A stretch of DNA of 64,000 bases from Fodinibius salsisoli (GCF_026229185.1 NZ_JAGGJA010000004.1:1-64000), one strand, 5' to 3'. Shown: positions 15,471 to 25,168, counted from the first letter of the stretch. The notes: generated by a model from the letters alone, not told the origin. Translations and numbers: made by a program.

Positions 15471-16514
15471 ATGAATCAATCATTAGTTAGAATTGGATTA
15501 TTAATTACGACATGTTTTTTGATTTGGAGCTGTGATACCGCTATTGAAAGTACCAGTAGTGTGGATCAGAACGCAGCTATCCAATCAATGAATAATAAAT
15601 CGCCTAATACCAATACTTTGGCTCTATGCCAGAATGCTGGAGATACAGGCATGACGGCTGTTTATGTAAATGAGTCAGTCAAGGGAAAGTCTATTGACTT
15701 TTCAAACCATAACTGTGATTTAGCCATTTATTTTGATGAGAACGCTCCAAAAAATGCAGTTGTACGTAATACCACGGTCATCCAGGAGACCGGGAATAGT
15801 GGTACCGGTATGGGACTGTGGAATGAAGGGGCAAAGGTAATGGTGAGCCGATCAACTTTTACCACCAATTTTGCAGGCCAATATGTTCCAATCCGGTTTG
15901 ATGCAGGGGCAAGCGGAATGATTTCCAAAAATGAAATAAGCGGTACACATCGGACGGGTATTTTGCTGCGTGGAGCGGGTACCGACATTCAGGTGAAGGG
16001 GAACACTATCTCAGGCAGTGGCGCCAAAACCAGTGGCTGGGCTGAAAACGGCATACAGGTCGATCAGGGAGCAACCGCTGATATTACCGATAATGAAATT
16101 AACGGTCACTGGTGGGATGGAGAGTCTAATTGGGCTTCTACCGGACTCATTTTATGGGGATCAAATGCACAAGCCACCAATAATACATTTAACAATAACG
16201 AATTCGGTATCTATCTCTTCGGTGAGGGCAACAAGGTAACCGGCAACCAGACGACGTCCAATATCGAAAGCCAATCCTCCTTTAACTTTAAAGCTTATGG
16301 CGTACTTGTTGGAGGAACTGAAAACCACTTGGCTGGAAATAATTTAAGCAGCAAGGAAGGGACGGGAGCGGCAGGAATATACATATATCCGGGCACCTCA
16401 TATAGCAAAGTGACAGGTAATCGCATAAAGGGATTTGCAGAACCAGTGAACGACAGTGGCAATGATTCTATGATTAGAGGTACGCCAGCTTCGGTGTCAT
16501 CCAGCGACATTTAA
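15471..16514 (+). CDS. Right-handed parallel beta-helix lipoprotein
   Basis: A 347-residue lipoprotein: a hydrophobic signal ending in LIWSC (lipobox) with DTAIES after the Cys. From about residue 75 onward there are repeated beta-helix rungs rich in Asn and Gly, such as GMISKNEISGTHRTGILLRG, VKGNTISGSG, ATNNTFNNNEFGIYLFGEG and HLAGNNLSSKEG. This is the NosD/PbH1-type fold used by carbohydrate lyases and surface adhesins. No catalytic triad can be assigned. A terminator follows at 16597. It is 18 kb from the pectin locus and not obviously linked to it. Confidence 0.82.
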   Translation: MNQSLVRIGLLITTCFLIWSCDTAIESTSSVDQNAAIQSMNNKSPNTNTLALCQNAGDTGMTAVYVNESVKGKSIDFSNHNCDLAIYFDENAPKNAVVRNTTVIQETGNSGTGMGLWNEGAKVMVSRSTFTTNFAGQYVPIRFDAGASGMISKNEISGTHRTGILLRGAGTDIQVKGNTISGSGAKTSGWAENGIQVDQGATADITDNEINGHWWDGESNWASTGLILWGSNAQATNNTFNNNEFGIYLFGEGNKVTGNQTTSNIESQSSFNFKAYGVLVGGTENHLAGNNLSSKEGTGAAGIYIYPGTSYSKVTGNRIKGFAEPVNDSGNDSMIRGTPASVSSSDI

Positions 16515-16596
16515 TTACCAAAATAAATCGCAGGTAGGGGGGGATTGCTTGGCGACTAATTAAAGAGCCCGCCCGGCTACCCTACCCAGTCTGAAC

Positions 16597-16642
16597 AACT
16601 TCTGCATCTATCCGGAGGGAGAGGGGGCAGAAGTTATTTTTT
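16597..16642 (+). terminator. Intrinsic terminator after the beta-helix lipoprotein gene
   Basis: AACTTCTGC (16597-16605) and GCAGAAGTT (16627-16635) form a 9-bp stem, followed by ATTTTTT on the plus strand. The minus-strand side lacks a T-run. Confidence 0.8.
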
Positions 16643-16662
16643 CGCACGTAGCATCAACCATC

Positions 16663-19011
16663 TTAAGTTTGCTTAGACAAGCCACTGCCAATACCGGGCA
16701 AATCTGATCGTTCAAAATGGAGCGAGAACTGCGTGCCGTTACCTTGGGATACAAAGTGGGACTCTGCCTCCAGTTGGGTTGTAAGGGTCTTGATAAGTTG
16801 GAACCCGAGAGAGCCCTGTTCGATGAGATTCTCATAGTCATCAGGTAGCCCCATTCCGTTATCTTTGATAACAAGAGAAATAGTATCGTTCTTCTCTGAC
16901 AGATTAACGCCGATTGTGCCATCCTCTTCACCATTAAAAGCATGTTTTAAAGCATTGGTGACGACCTCGTTTATAATGAGTGAACAGGGAATAGCTTGAT
17001 TTACATTTATGGTAATGGGTTCAAGTTCAAAATTAAATTTAACCTGATCATCCACTTGGAATGTCGCAGATACATCAGAAATCAATTTTTGAATATTTTT
17101 ATCCAGGCGGAGGTTCGAAAAGCTCTTGGAACTATAAAGCAGCTCGTGGATACCAGCCATCGTTTGGATGCGGGCTATGCTGTCAAAAAGTTTATCCTTG
17201 ACTTCCTGCGCAACCTGTTCGTAGGCCTGTAGTTGCATCATCCCTGAAATGACGGCGAGGTTATTCTTTACTCGGTGATGTACTTCGGTCAGCAGTGTCT
17301 CTTTCTCCTGGAGTGATTCGCGAATTTTCTTTTCCTTCTCGTTCTTTTCTTGATAGGCCAAGAGATGGGCTATCTGGTCGGTAATAGCACCGGCAAACGC
17401 AATTTCATCACTTAACCATTTGTGACCTTGTCCTACGGTTTCGTGACAAACAATGACCTGGGTAGAACCATAACTATGTACGCTGGTATCCAATATCGCC
17501 TGAATATTATTGGGTTTTAGGTACGAGTCGATAAGCTCGGTATGGGCTTCATGATCGTAGGGGTTGGCGGAGGCAATAACGCGCTGATTGCGAATGTAAT
17601 GGAAATATTTTGGATAGTCTTCTTGTGTAAGGCGTTGCCCCCTCATGGTATTTATTTTGCCGTCCTCATAAGAACATATGCAGCGAATAGTATCACCCTC
17701 GAGCAACCAAATATTAACTCGTTGTATCTTCAACGCCTGAGCAGATACTTTTAAGACTTCTGAAAGGGCATCCAAAATGTTCATCCCAAGCAGAGAACGA
17801 TTGGTTGCCAGGGAGGATATTACTTGCTGAAACTTACGGCTGCGTTGCTCACGCTTTTTAAATGTTGAAATGTCCTGGATAGTACCAATCATACGAATAG
17901 CCTCACCATCGTTCTTTCGAATGATAAAAGTACGACTGAAAACATGTCTGTAGCTACCGTCAGCACATTGAAAACGATATTCAAACTGGATACGATTCTG
18001 CTTGGTCGAGAGTGCTTTATCAAGCCTGCTTTCCAACGTTGGCAGATCAGCCGGATGTACTTTATCAGCCCACCATTTATATTGGCTTCCAACCTGATCC
18101 GGTTTGTAGCCAAACATCCTGTACAGGTTTTCATTGTACGTTACCTCACCGGATGACCGATCCCATTCGAAAATAGTATCACTGGTTGCTTTGGTTATAA
18201 TCTCATACTGTTTGAGGCTTTGCTGTAGTTTTTTTTCCGCTTTTTTCTCTTGAGAAATGTCTACCATCAGTCCATGAAGACGATGGGGTTGGCCATCCTT
18301 CATGATTACAGTTACATAATCACGAAGCCAAACGACTTCATCATCCGCCGTAATCATGCGATATTCAAAGGTATGGTCTTGGCCTTGGTCAGTGTGCCGT
18401 TTACAAAAAGAGATAGTCTTTTCACGATCATCCGGATGAATATGATCTTGCCAAAAGTTTGGTTCACTTAACCATTCTTCCGGAGTATAACCCAGTATAT
18501 CTTTCGATTTTGGGCTTAGATATTGAAAGGTGAGTGATTGAGCATCGCATTCCCACACAATACCGTTCACTGACTGTATGAGGGTTTCATAACGGCTTCG
18601 GGATTCCGTGAGCTTTTCTCTCTGCTGTTTATATTCAGCATAATTTTTGAGTTCACGTAAAACAGCTGGACCTAAACGTCCTATATTTTTTTTGGTCGTA
18701 AAGTCAGAAGCCCCTTCCAGCATAGCATCCACTGCTTTGGCCTCGCCCATATATTTTGAAACAAATATAAAAGGGAGGTGGGGATGTTGTTGCCGGACCA
18801 TTCTTAAAGCTTCCATGCCAGTGAGAGATGGTAACTGGTAGGCGCTTATAATAAGATCAGGAGGGTTGTTTTTTAGTTGGTCGATCAACTCTTCTTTGCT
18901 TTGAACAACCGTAAGCTCTTTGTTAACATCCAGCTTGTTCAGTTCAGACCGGATAAGCTCCAGCGTATTCTTTTCATGTTCAAGAAGTAGAATATAATAA
19001 GTCTGGGCCAT
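16663..19011 (-). CDS. Sensor kinase with N-terminal receiver, PAS, GAF and HisKA_2 domains
   Basis: A 782-residue cytoplasmic kinase. Order: receiver-like domain (about 1-120), two PAS domains with PAC tails (about 145-265 and 270-390; WLRDYVTVIMKDG and RIQFEYRFQCADGSYRH), a GAF domain (about 405-560), then HisKA_2 with the phospho-His in EVHHRVKNNLAVISGMMQLQ and a HATPase domain (NEVVTNALKHAF, DNGMGLPDD, GSLGFQLI). The receiver has Ala57 (LIISAYQLPSLTG) where family members carry the phosphorylated Asp, and the acidic pocket reads EH instead of E/D-D, so it is probably not phosphorylated. The ATG at 19011 has GGAGG 5 nt upstream; a GTG one codon earlier is less likely. No response regulator adjoins it. 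Confidence 0.9.
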   Translation of the reverse strand: MAQTYYILLLEHEKNTLELIRSELNKLDVNKELTVVQSKEELIDQLKNNPPDLIISAYQLPSLTGMEALRMVRQQHPHLPFIFVSKYMGEAKAVDAMLEGASDFTTKKNIGRLGPAVLRELKNYAEYKQQREKLTESRSRYETLIQSVNGIVWECDAQSLTFQYLSPKSKDILGYTPEEWLSEPNFWQDHIHPDDREKTISFCKRHTDQGQDHTFEYRMITADDEVVWLRDYVTVIMKDGQPHRLHGLMVDISQEKKAEKKLQQSLKQYEIITKATSDTIFEWDRSSGEVTYNENLYRMFGYKPDQVGSQYKWWADKVHPADLPTLESRLDKALSTKQNRIQFEYRFQCADGSYRHVFSRTFIIRKNDGEAIRMIGTIQDISTFKKREQRSRKFQQVISSLATNRSLLGMNILDALSEVLKVSAQALKIQRVNIWLLEGDTIRCICSYEDGKINTMRGQRLTQEDYPKYFHYIRNQRVIASANPYDHEAHTELIDSYLKPNNIQAILDTSVHSYGSTQVIVCHETVGQGHKWLSDEIAFAGAITDQIAHLLAYQEKNEKEKKIRESLQEKETLLTEVHHRVKNNLAVISGMMQLQAYEQVAQEVKDKLFDSIARIQTMAGIHELLYSSKSFSNLRLDKNIQKLISDVSATFQVDDQVKFNFELEPITINVNQAIPCSLIINEVVTNALKHAFNGEEDGTIGVNLSEKNDTISLVIKDNGMGLPDDYENLIEQGSLGFQLIKTLTTQLEAESHFVSQGNGTQFSLHFERSDLPGIGSGLSKQT

Positions 19012-19325
19012 CACAACCTCCGGTCTTTATCCAAAGAAGGTTAATCAAGAGATATTGATTTATTACTAATCTCCAACCCTTGAGTTCCATATTTAGCATG
19101 AGATCGGCAATTTATTGCCGCTAAAATTTGTCTGGGTAATTAGAGATAGATGTCAATCAACTCAACTTACCCCTTTATTTATCTGAATCATGGGTTTAGC
19201 AGTATGAAGGCATAATAACAACTACCATTTATCTATACACTAAAGTATATATTACATTTTTGGCGAACCTTTCCCAATTAACCTAATCTGTTTTTATTTA
19301 GCAATATTTTTTATCTGAATGGTGT

Positions 19326-19347
19326 CTTATTATGATATTATAATAAG
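19326..19347. promoter_or_regulatory. AT-rich perfect inverted repeat, possible operator
   Basis: CTTATTAT (19326-19333) and ATAATAAG (19340-19347) are exact inverted arms separated by 6 bp. Size and symmetry suit a dimeric regulator. It lies about 235 bp upstream of the exported propeller cluster. Confidence 0.35.
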
Positions 19348-19433
19348 GCTGGCGCTGGGTTTATAGTTTCATACCGCATCATACCGATGGGGCTTTAGAG
19401 CTTTTTAGCGACATCATTTATACAAGGCTGATA

Positions 19434-19470
19434 GCTACTTCTCAGCCGGCATTATTGGGAGAGAAGTAGC
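19434..19470 (+). repeat. 10-bp inverted repeat (stem-loop)
   Basis: GCTACTTCTC (19434-19443) and GAGAAGTAGC (19461-19470) are perfect arms with a 17-nt loop, followed by an A/T-rich stretch but no clean T-run. It could be a leader hairpin for the gene at 19583 or the terminator of a small transcript. Confidence 0.4.
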
Positions 19471-19582
19471 AGCTTAAATTTTAAAACTATTTAAATAACG
19501 CCGCTTTACTTTGACTATCAGCCAATTTTTACTGATTATCCAAGCTTAATGAATATTATTGGCTTCAATAAAATAAATTTAA

Positions 19583-21973
19583 ATGTATATGCGTCGATTA
19601 GTTTCGGTCTTTTTGGTATTCTTCTTTCCTCTATTAATGAATTCGGCAATAGCCCAGACAACACACTCGGGCAATACCGAGAGTATGATGGGTTTTGCTC
19701 GGGCGGTTGAAGTTAACGATGGATTGGTATTCATCGGAGAGTCGGCCAATGCTCACCAACCTGGTATTGTTTACGTTTATCGACAGTCTGATGGCAATTG
19801 GTCACAACAGGTGCAACTTTCGGCTGTTGACGGCCAGGTGGGCGATAGCTTTGGGTCTGCATTAAGTGCCTCTGGTAATCGTCTGCTTGTTGGTGCTCCC
19901 GAGAAAAATAATGAGCGCGGTGGGGTATATCTTTTTGAACAGTCAGGCGACGGTTCCTGGACACAAACTATTGCAATGGCTTTATCCGATACCAGTAAGA
20001 GAGGAAGCTTCGGTTCAAGCGTCGTTCTTCATGAAAACCTTGCCTTTATTGGTGCGCCCAATGAGCAGGATGATGTGGGTGCTGTCTATGTTTATGAGCA
20101 AACCTCAGAAGGAGCATGGACTCAAAAAGCTCATATTGAAAATCCAGACACAACGGCTGGACTTAGCTTTGGTTCTGCGCTGGCTGTACATGACAATGGT
20201 TCTGATTTGGTGATCGGGGCTCCCGAAGAACAGGGCGGGGCCGTATATGTCTATCGAAACAATGATGGAACATGGACCAATGAAGCAACCCTTACAAGTG
20301 ACCGGGTAGGGGAAGGAGCTAATTTTGGAGCCTCTATTGAATTAAGTGATAATCAGTTACTCATTGGCGCCCCGCGTAACCAAGGGGGATCAGGTATAGT
20401 GTTCGTGTATCAGCAGGATAGCGGAAAATGGACTCCAACCGGAAGCCTCGTAGCCTACGACGGAGCACCCCGATATGGGTTTGGGTCTTCTGTTGCGCTG
20501 GTGGAATCAACGGCATGGATTGGTGCCCCGGGTGCAGATAGCCGACAAGGAGCACTTTACCAGTTTGAACAGGATGAAAACGGCTCTTGGTCGAGCGTAA
20601 CTAAAGTTAGTGGACCTGAACGCAAGCAGGGCGATCAATTTGCCAGTACGTTGGCTGTAAATGAAGAAGTGGCAGTTGCAGGACTGACCGGGGCTGATTT
20701 CGGCGCTGGTACGGCGGCTATCTTGGCAAGAGGGATGGACAAGCAGGAATGGACTGTACAGACTACCCTGCTGGGAGAGGGAAGTTCAGTCCTTGATCCA
20801 ATTACCGGAGACATGGTAGAATGTGCGGATGGCAAGGCGTCAATCTTTGGATGTAATAATGTGGACTTGCTTTCATTTATGCCTATCGATGCTATTGGCG
20901 GCCCGCGTGGCGTACGCCTGAATGATATCTGGGGCTGGACGGATCCAGAAACGGGTAAAGAATATGCCTTGGTTGGTCGCATGGATGGAACTTCTTTTGT
21001 GGATGTCAGTAATCCTACCAACCCGGTTTATGTTGGTACACTTTCTTTGCCGGAAAGTGCACAGACCAGTATTTGGAGAGATATCAAGGTTTATAAAAAC
21101 CATGCCTACGTGGTAGCTGATAATGCAGCAGAGCACGGGGTGCAAGTGGTTGACTTAACGAAGTTGCGTGAGTTTGATGGCGAGCCGCTCATCCTGGAAG
21201 AAGATGCTCATTACGATCAGGTCCATAGTGTCCATAATATTGTAATTAATACTGATACCGGCTTTGCATATGCCGTAGGTAGCAGCGGCGGTGGAAACAC
21301 TTGTGGTGGTGGCCTGCACATGATTAACATTCAGGAACCCACCAATCCTACTTTTGCTGGATGCTTCGCAGATCCCTCGACAGGAAGAAGTGGAACCGGC
21401 TACAGCCACGATGCCCAATGTGTGACCTATCAGGGACCTGATGCCGATCATAAAGGCGATGAAATTTGTTTCGGAGCGAATGAGACCGCCATCAGCATTG
21501 CAAATGTTGCGGATAAAGAGAATCCACAGGCGCTTTCTACAATTTCTTATCCGGATTACGCCTATGTCCACCAAGGCTGGTTGACAAAAGATCATAAGTA
21601 TTTTATTTCGAATGATGAGCTGGATGAGCTCACCGGGAATGTAGATAGAACACGATCATTGATTTGGGATGTAACCGACCTGGATAATCCCCAGTTTGTG
21701 AAGGAGTATTTGTTTGACAACAAATCATCCGACCACAACCTTTACATCAAAGGAGATACGATGTATCAATCGAATTACGTTAGTGGGCTGCAGGTACTGG
21801 ATGTAAGCAATCCGGAAGAGCCTGAAAAAACCGGCTTTTTTGATACTGAGCCTTTTGGTGAAGATGTACCCGGATTTTCCGGAACGTGGAGTAACTACCC
21901 GTTCTTTGATAGCGACATTGTCATTATGACCAGTTCGCAAGAAGGACTCTTTGTATTGAAGAAGCAAGACTAA
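19583..21973 (+). CDS. Exported FG-GAP repeat / choice-of-anchor B protein
   Basis: A 796-residue protein with a signal peptide (MRRLVSVFLVFFFPLLMNS, then AIAQ). Residues about 30-400 carry tandem FG-GAP-type propeller blades, with recurring LLVGAPEKN, AFIGAPNEQ, LVIGAPEEQ, LLIGAPRNQ and AWIGAPGAD units, each followed by a YVY or LYQF strand. Residues about 410-796 form the choice-of-anchor-B domain (VDLLSFMPIDAIGG, FVDVSNPTNPVYVG, SVHNIVINTDTGFAYAVG, YSHDAQCV, ISNDELDE). Such domains occur in secreted or surface proteins with LVIVD-type repeats; biochemical role unknown. It starts a run of three exported repeat proteins and ends at a terminator. Confidence 0.88.
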   Translation: MYMRRLVSVFLVFFFPLLMNSAIAQTTHSGNTESMMGFARAVEVNDGLVFIGESANAHQPGIVYVYRQSDGNWSQQVQLSAVDGQVGDSFGSALSASGNRLLVGAPEKNNERGGVYLFEQSGDGSWTQTIAMALSDTSKRGSFGSSVVLHENLAFIGAPNEQDDVGAVYVYEQTSEGAWTQKAHIENPDTTAGLSFGSALAVHDNGSDLVIGAPEEQGGAVYVYRNNDGTWTNEATLTSDRVGEGANFGASIELSDNQLLIGAPRNQGGSGIVFVYQQDSGKWTPTGSLVAYDGAPRYGFGSSVALVESTAWIGAPGADSRQGALYQFEQDENGSWSSVTKVSGPERKQGDQFASTLAVNEEVAVAGLTGADFGAGTAAILARGMDKQEWTVQTTLLGEGSSVLDPITGDMVECADGKASIFGCNNVDLLSFMPIDAIGGPRGVRLNDIWGWTDPETGKEYALVGRMDGTSFVDVSNPTNPVYVGTLSLPESAQTSIWRDIKVYKNHAYVVADNAAEHGVQVVDLTKLREFDGEPLILEEDAHYDQVHSVHNIVINTDTGFAYAVGSSGGGNTCGGGLHMINIQEPTNPTFAGCFADPSTGRSGTGYSHDAQCVTYQGPDADHKGDEICFGANETAISIANVADKENPQALSTISYPDYAYVHQGWLTKDHKYFISNDELDELTGNVDRTRSLIWDVTDLDNPQFVKEYLFDNKSSDHNLYIKGDTMYQSNYVSGLQVLDVSNPEEPEKTGFFDTEPFGEDVPGFSGTWSNYPFFDSDIVIMTSSQEGLFVLKKQD

Positions 21974-21986
21974 AAAGCTCTTACTC

Positions 21987-22036
21987 AAATCCCTGCTGAT
22001 CTTCATCATTGAGAACGGCAGGGATTTCGTTTTTTT
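21987..22036 (+). terminator. Intrinsic terminator after the choice-of-anchor B gene
   Basis: AAATCCCTGC (21987-21996) and GCAGGGATTT (22018-22027) form a 10-bp stem with a 21-nt loop, followed by CG and a run of seven T. This separates transcription of the next gene. Confidence 0.88.
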
Positions 22037-22062
22037 ATAACTCTTCTTCATAAAAGAATTTG

Positions 22063-23145
22063 ATGTTTATGAAAGATCTTATCCATACGACAATACGTTT
22101 TATATCCGCGATTGCTATACTCCTTTTGGTTGGTACTTCTACCGTACTGGGGCAAAAGCATCAGCGTATTTATGTATGCAACCAGGGAGAAGCAACGCTG
22201 AGTGTCATTGATACACAAGGCAATGAAATTCTCGATACGATTGACCTGCAGGAACTCGGCTTTTCTGCTAAAGCCAAACCGCATCATACGATAGCGGAAC
22301 CCGACGGCTCTTACTGGTATGTGACGCTTATTGGAGCCAACCGGGTGTTAAAATTTAACCGGGATAATGAGCTTGTGGGGCAGACCGAGATGGAAGTCCC
22401 CGGATTGTTAACGCTGCATCCCACACGCGATCTATTGCTCGTTGGTCGCTCGATGAGTGCTGTCAATCCGCCGCAGAGTATCGGGATCATCAAACGGTCG
22501 GATATGACCCTGCAGCAAGAACTGCCAACCTTTTTCCCACGTCCACACGCCATTGCAAGCGGCCCCTCAGGGGATTGGTCTTTTATTGCCAGCCTTGCGC
22601 AGAATCAGATGCTCTCGGTTGATATGGAATCCTATGAAACAAATTTGACAAGATTTCTCGGTCAAACGCATGTTTTCGTTGATTTTGCCATTGCACCCGA
22701 TGGGGAAACAATGGTGGTAACCACACAAGTGACGGGGAAGGCACTCGTGATGGATATCAGCAATCCGGCTTCGCCTACAGTAATCGATACTATTGATGTG
22801 AATGCTCAGCCCTGGCATCCGGTATTTTCTCCGGATGGGCAATATGTCTATTTCGGAAATAAAGAAGCCCATACCGTTACGGTACTGGATATGAAATCCC
22901 GAACGGTGGATGCGGTAATTGAAGGAGAGGGGCTGGCCCAACCTCACGGAAGTGCACTCTCAGCCGATGGAAAGTATCTCTACATTTCTAACAATAACCG
23001 AAAGGGTACCTATAAAGCGAGTGGTATGGCCAAAAATGGCGAGCCCCGGGGGACGGTTACGGTCATCAATACCCAGACGCGCGAAATTGAGAAGATTATC
23101 GAAGTAGGCAGCTATACTACCGGCATCGGTACACGCGCATGGTGA
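22063..23145 (+). CDS. Exported YncE-like beta-propeller protein
   Basis: A 360-residue protein with a signal peptide (HTTIRFISAIAILLLVGTST, cut near LGQ). The mature part is a seven-bladed YVTN/YncE-type propeller: RIYVCNQGEATLSVIDTQGN, GSYWYVTLIGANRVLKFN, HAIASGPSGDWSFIASLAQN, PWHPVFSPDGQYVYFGNK, and HGSALSADGKYLYISNNN. Such proteins bind DNA, heme or protein partners in the periplasm; the role here is unknown. Starts at 22063 and 22069 are both possible; an in-frame TTG at 22060 is less likely. It lies between two other propeller-type genes. Confidence 0.85.
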   Translation: MFMKDLIHTTIRFISAIAILLLVGTSTVLGQKHQRIYVCNQGEATLSVIDTQGNEILDTIDLQELGFSAKAKPHHTIAEPDGSYWYVTLIGANRVLKFNRDNELVGQTEMEVPGLLTLHPTRDLLLVGRSMSAVNPPQSIGIIKRSDMTLQQELPTFFPRPHAIASGPSGDWSFIASLAQNQMLSVDMESYETNLTRFLGQTHVFVDFAIAPDGETMVVTTQVTGKALVMDISNPASPTVIDTIDVNAQPWHPVFSPDGQYVYFGNKEAHTVTVLDMKSRTVDAVIEGEGLAQPHGSALSADGKYLYISNNNRKGTYKASGMAKNGEPRGTVTVINTQTREIEKIIEVGSYTTGIGTRAW

Positions 23146-23217
23146 GTGCTGGATTTATAACAATGAACTTCTATTTCTGATAACATTACATCTGCAATCT
23201 TCAAACAATTTCTTTTA

Positions 23218-25041
23218 ATGTTTCCTCGTCCATTTCTCCACCTGTTTTGTGCAGTTTTGTTGATTTCGGGCTGCAGTGGTACTCAAAATGTGCAGAAACA
23301 GGAACAAGCCCATGCTGAATCATTCGAACGCATTGTCCATCCGTTTGCTGTCTATGACAGCTCGGGCAAAGCCATAGCACAGCCCTTTTTAGGAGGATTT
23401 AATACGCCCCGACCGCAGTTTGTAGATATAGATGGAGATGAGAACCCGGATATGTTTGTCCAGGAAAACTCTGACCAGCTCATGTATTTTAAGAATAGTT
23501 CTTCGGGATCAGGGTCCTCATTGCAATGGCAGACCGATCGTTTTCAGGACCTCTCCATTGGCGAATGGTTTCGTTTTGCGGATATGGATCAGGATGGAGA
23601 TATGGACCTGCTCGCCGAACAGCCCTATAGTCACATCCGCTACTATCGCAACGATGGCTCGAAAGAGAAACCAGATTTTACACTGGCAGCCGATACGCTC
23701 AAAGATACCGATGGTGAACCCATCTTCTCGGATCGGCAGAACATACCGAACGTTACAGATATTGACTGTGATGGCAAGCTTGACCTGTTTATCGGTCGTC
23801 TGGATGGCACCGTCACCCGATATGAATCAACGGGCAGAGACAACGAGGGTATCCCTCAATTCCAGCATGTCAGCAAGCGCTTTGAAGGGATTGAAATAGT
23901 TAAGCAGTTTGGCACCCTGCACGGAGCCAATACGCTTGCCTTCTATGATATCGACAATGATGGCGACCAGGATTTGTTTTGGGGCGATTTTTTTGAGCCG
24001 GGCCTGCTACTCATCGAAAATGAAGGGAGCTGCAGCAATCCTGAACTGCAGGGTGAGCCCAAGCCTTTTCCAAGTTCTAATCCGCTGCAATCAAGTGGCT
24101 ACAACGCACCTGCTTTTACCGATTGGGGCAACGACGGGGATATCGATCTGCTGATCGGGGTACTGGGCGGGGCTTACAATGCCAGCAATACCATCGCAAA
24201 GAATTTGTATTTCTATGAGCAGGGTAGCCAGGGGAATTTCAACCTTAGAACCAAACAGTTTTTGAATACCATCGATATTGGTAATGAAAGTATCCCCGCT
24301 ACCGGAGATCTGGATGGCGATGGCGATGCGGATCTGCTGCTGGCGAATAAGATTGATCCCGGTGCACAGAATACATCGATCGTTTATCGTTTTGAGAATC
24401 AAACTTCCGATGGTGAGACTCAGTTTCAACAAACCGAGACGTTGCAGGGACTGCCCAATACCTACCATTTAGCACCAGCTCTTGGTGATTTAAACGGCGA
24501 TGGTTTCGATGATCTTTTGATGGGCAGCTGGAAAGGAGGGATTGCTTACTATCAAAATACCGGCAGTGGTTTTGAGGAAGTGGCCCAATCATTTGTGAAG
24601 CTGCAGCGAGTGAACAACAGCGTGCCGGCACTCGGTGATTTGGATGCTGACGGCGATCTGGATTTGTTGATTGGTGCTTCGGGTGGTGAAGTCCATTTTC
24701 TGAAAAATGAAGGCACTCCAGAGAGACCCGAATTTGTATTACAACCAGAAGCTTTGTCCAATGTAGAAGCAGAGCACCGTAGCGCCCCTACTTTACATGA
24801 TATTGACGGCGATGGCGACCTGGATCTCTTTTTAGGTACTCAGGGACAGGGACTTATATTCTACCGAAATACGGGCACACCTGGCCGAGCGGTATTTAAG
24901 GCTGAGTCTCTGCCTATTGCAGTTAATGCACCTACTTTAGCTGCTCCTGAGTTTTCCGATCTGGATGGAGATGGTGTCATAGATTTATTGATGGGGGGGG
25001 ACGGCGGTGGACTTCTGTACTTTAGTCGTTCGGACCATTAG
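23218..25041 (+). CDS. FG-GAP/VCBS repeat lipoprotein
   Basis: A 607-residue lipoprotein: signal ending in LLISGC (lipobox), followed by SGTQNVQKQ. From residue 60 on it has repeated Ca-binding-type loops with D-x-D-G-D patterns: VDIDGDENPDMFVQ, ADMDQDGDMDLLAE, TDIDCDGKLDLFIG, GDLDGDGDADLLLAN, GDLNGDGFDDLLMG, GDLDADGDLDLLIG, HDIDGDGDLDLFLG and SDLDGDGVIDLLMGG. This is an integrin-like FG-GAP/VCBS propeller exposed on the cell surface or periplasmic side. It is encoded 72 bp after the YncE-like gene and may share its transcript. Ligand unknown. Confidence 0.88.
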   Translation: MFPRPFLHLFCAVLLISGCSGTQNVQKQEQAHAESFERIVHPFAVYDSSGKAIAQPFLGGFNTPRPQFVDIDGDENPDMFVQENSDQLMYFKNSSSGSGSSLQWQTDRFQDLSIGEWFRFADMDQDGDMDLLAEQPYSHIRYYRNDGSKEKPDFTLAADTLKDTDGEPIFSDRQNIPNVTDIDCDGKLDLFIGRLDGTVTRYESTGRDNEGIPQFQHVSKRFEGIEIVKQFGTLHGANTLAFYDIDNDGDQDLFWGDFFEPGLLLIENEGSCSNPELQGEPKPFPSSNPLQSSGYNAPAFTDWGNDGDIDLLIGVLGGAYNASNTIAKNLYFYEQGSQGNFNLRTKQFLNTIDIGNESIPATGDLDGDGDADLLLANKIDPGAQNTSIVYRFENQTSDGETQFQQTETLQGLPNTYHLAPALGDLNGDGFDDLLMGSWKGGIAYYQNTGSGFEEVAQSFVKLQRVNNSVPALGDLDADGDLDLLIGASGGEVHFLKNEGTPERPEFVLQPEALSNVEAEHRSAPTLHDIDGDGDLDLFLGTQGQGLIFYRNTGTPGRAVFKAESLPIAVNAPTLAAPEFSDLDGDGVIDLLMGGDGGGLLYFSRSDH

Positions 25042-25168
25042 CTCAACTTGTCACTATATATGCAATACTTTCTTAATGCCTTAGATCTGAACACATAAAG
25101 TTCAAATTTTTACATTTTATCAATTTACACTAAGCTGAACGAATACAATCGGTTATACCACGTACTGT

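Larger units (their letters stand above)
19012..19582 (+). other. Divergent intergenic region with two inverted repeats
   Basis: Separates the kinase gene (minus) from the FG-GAP/choice-of-anchor-B gene (plus). It carries inverted repeats at 19326-19347 and 19434-19470, listed separately. No coding frame is visible. Confidence 0.5.

Noticed and set aside
22311-22553. Minus-strand frames inside the YncE-like and FG-GAP genes
   Set aside because: Shadow frames within clear coding sequence, without start signals or domains.
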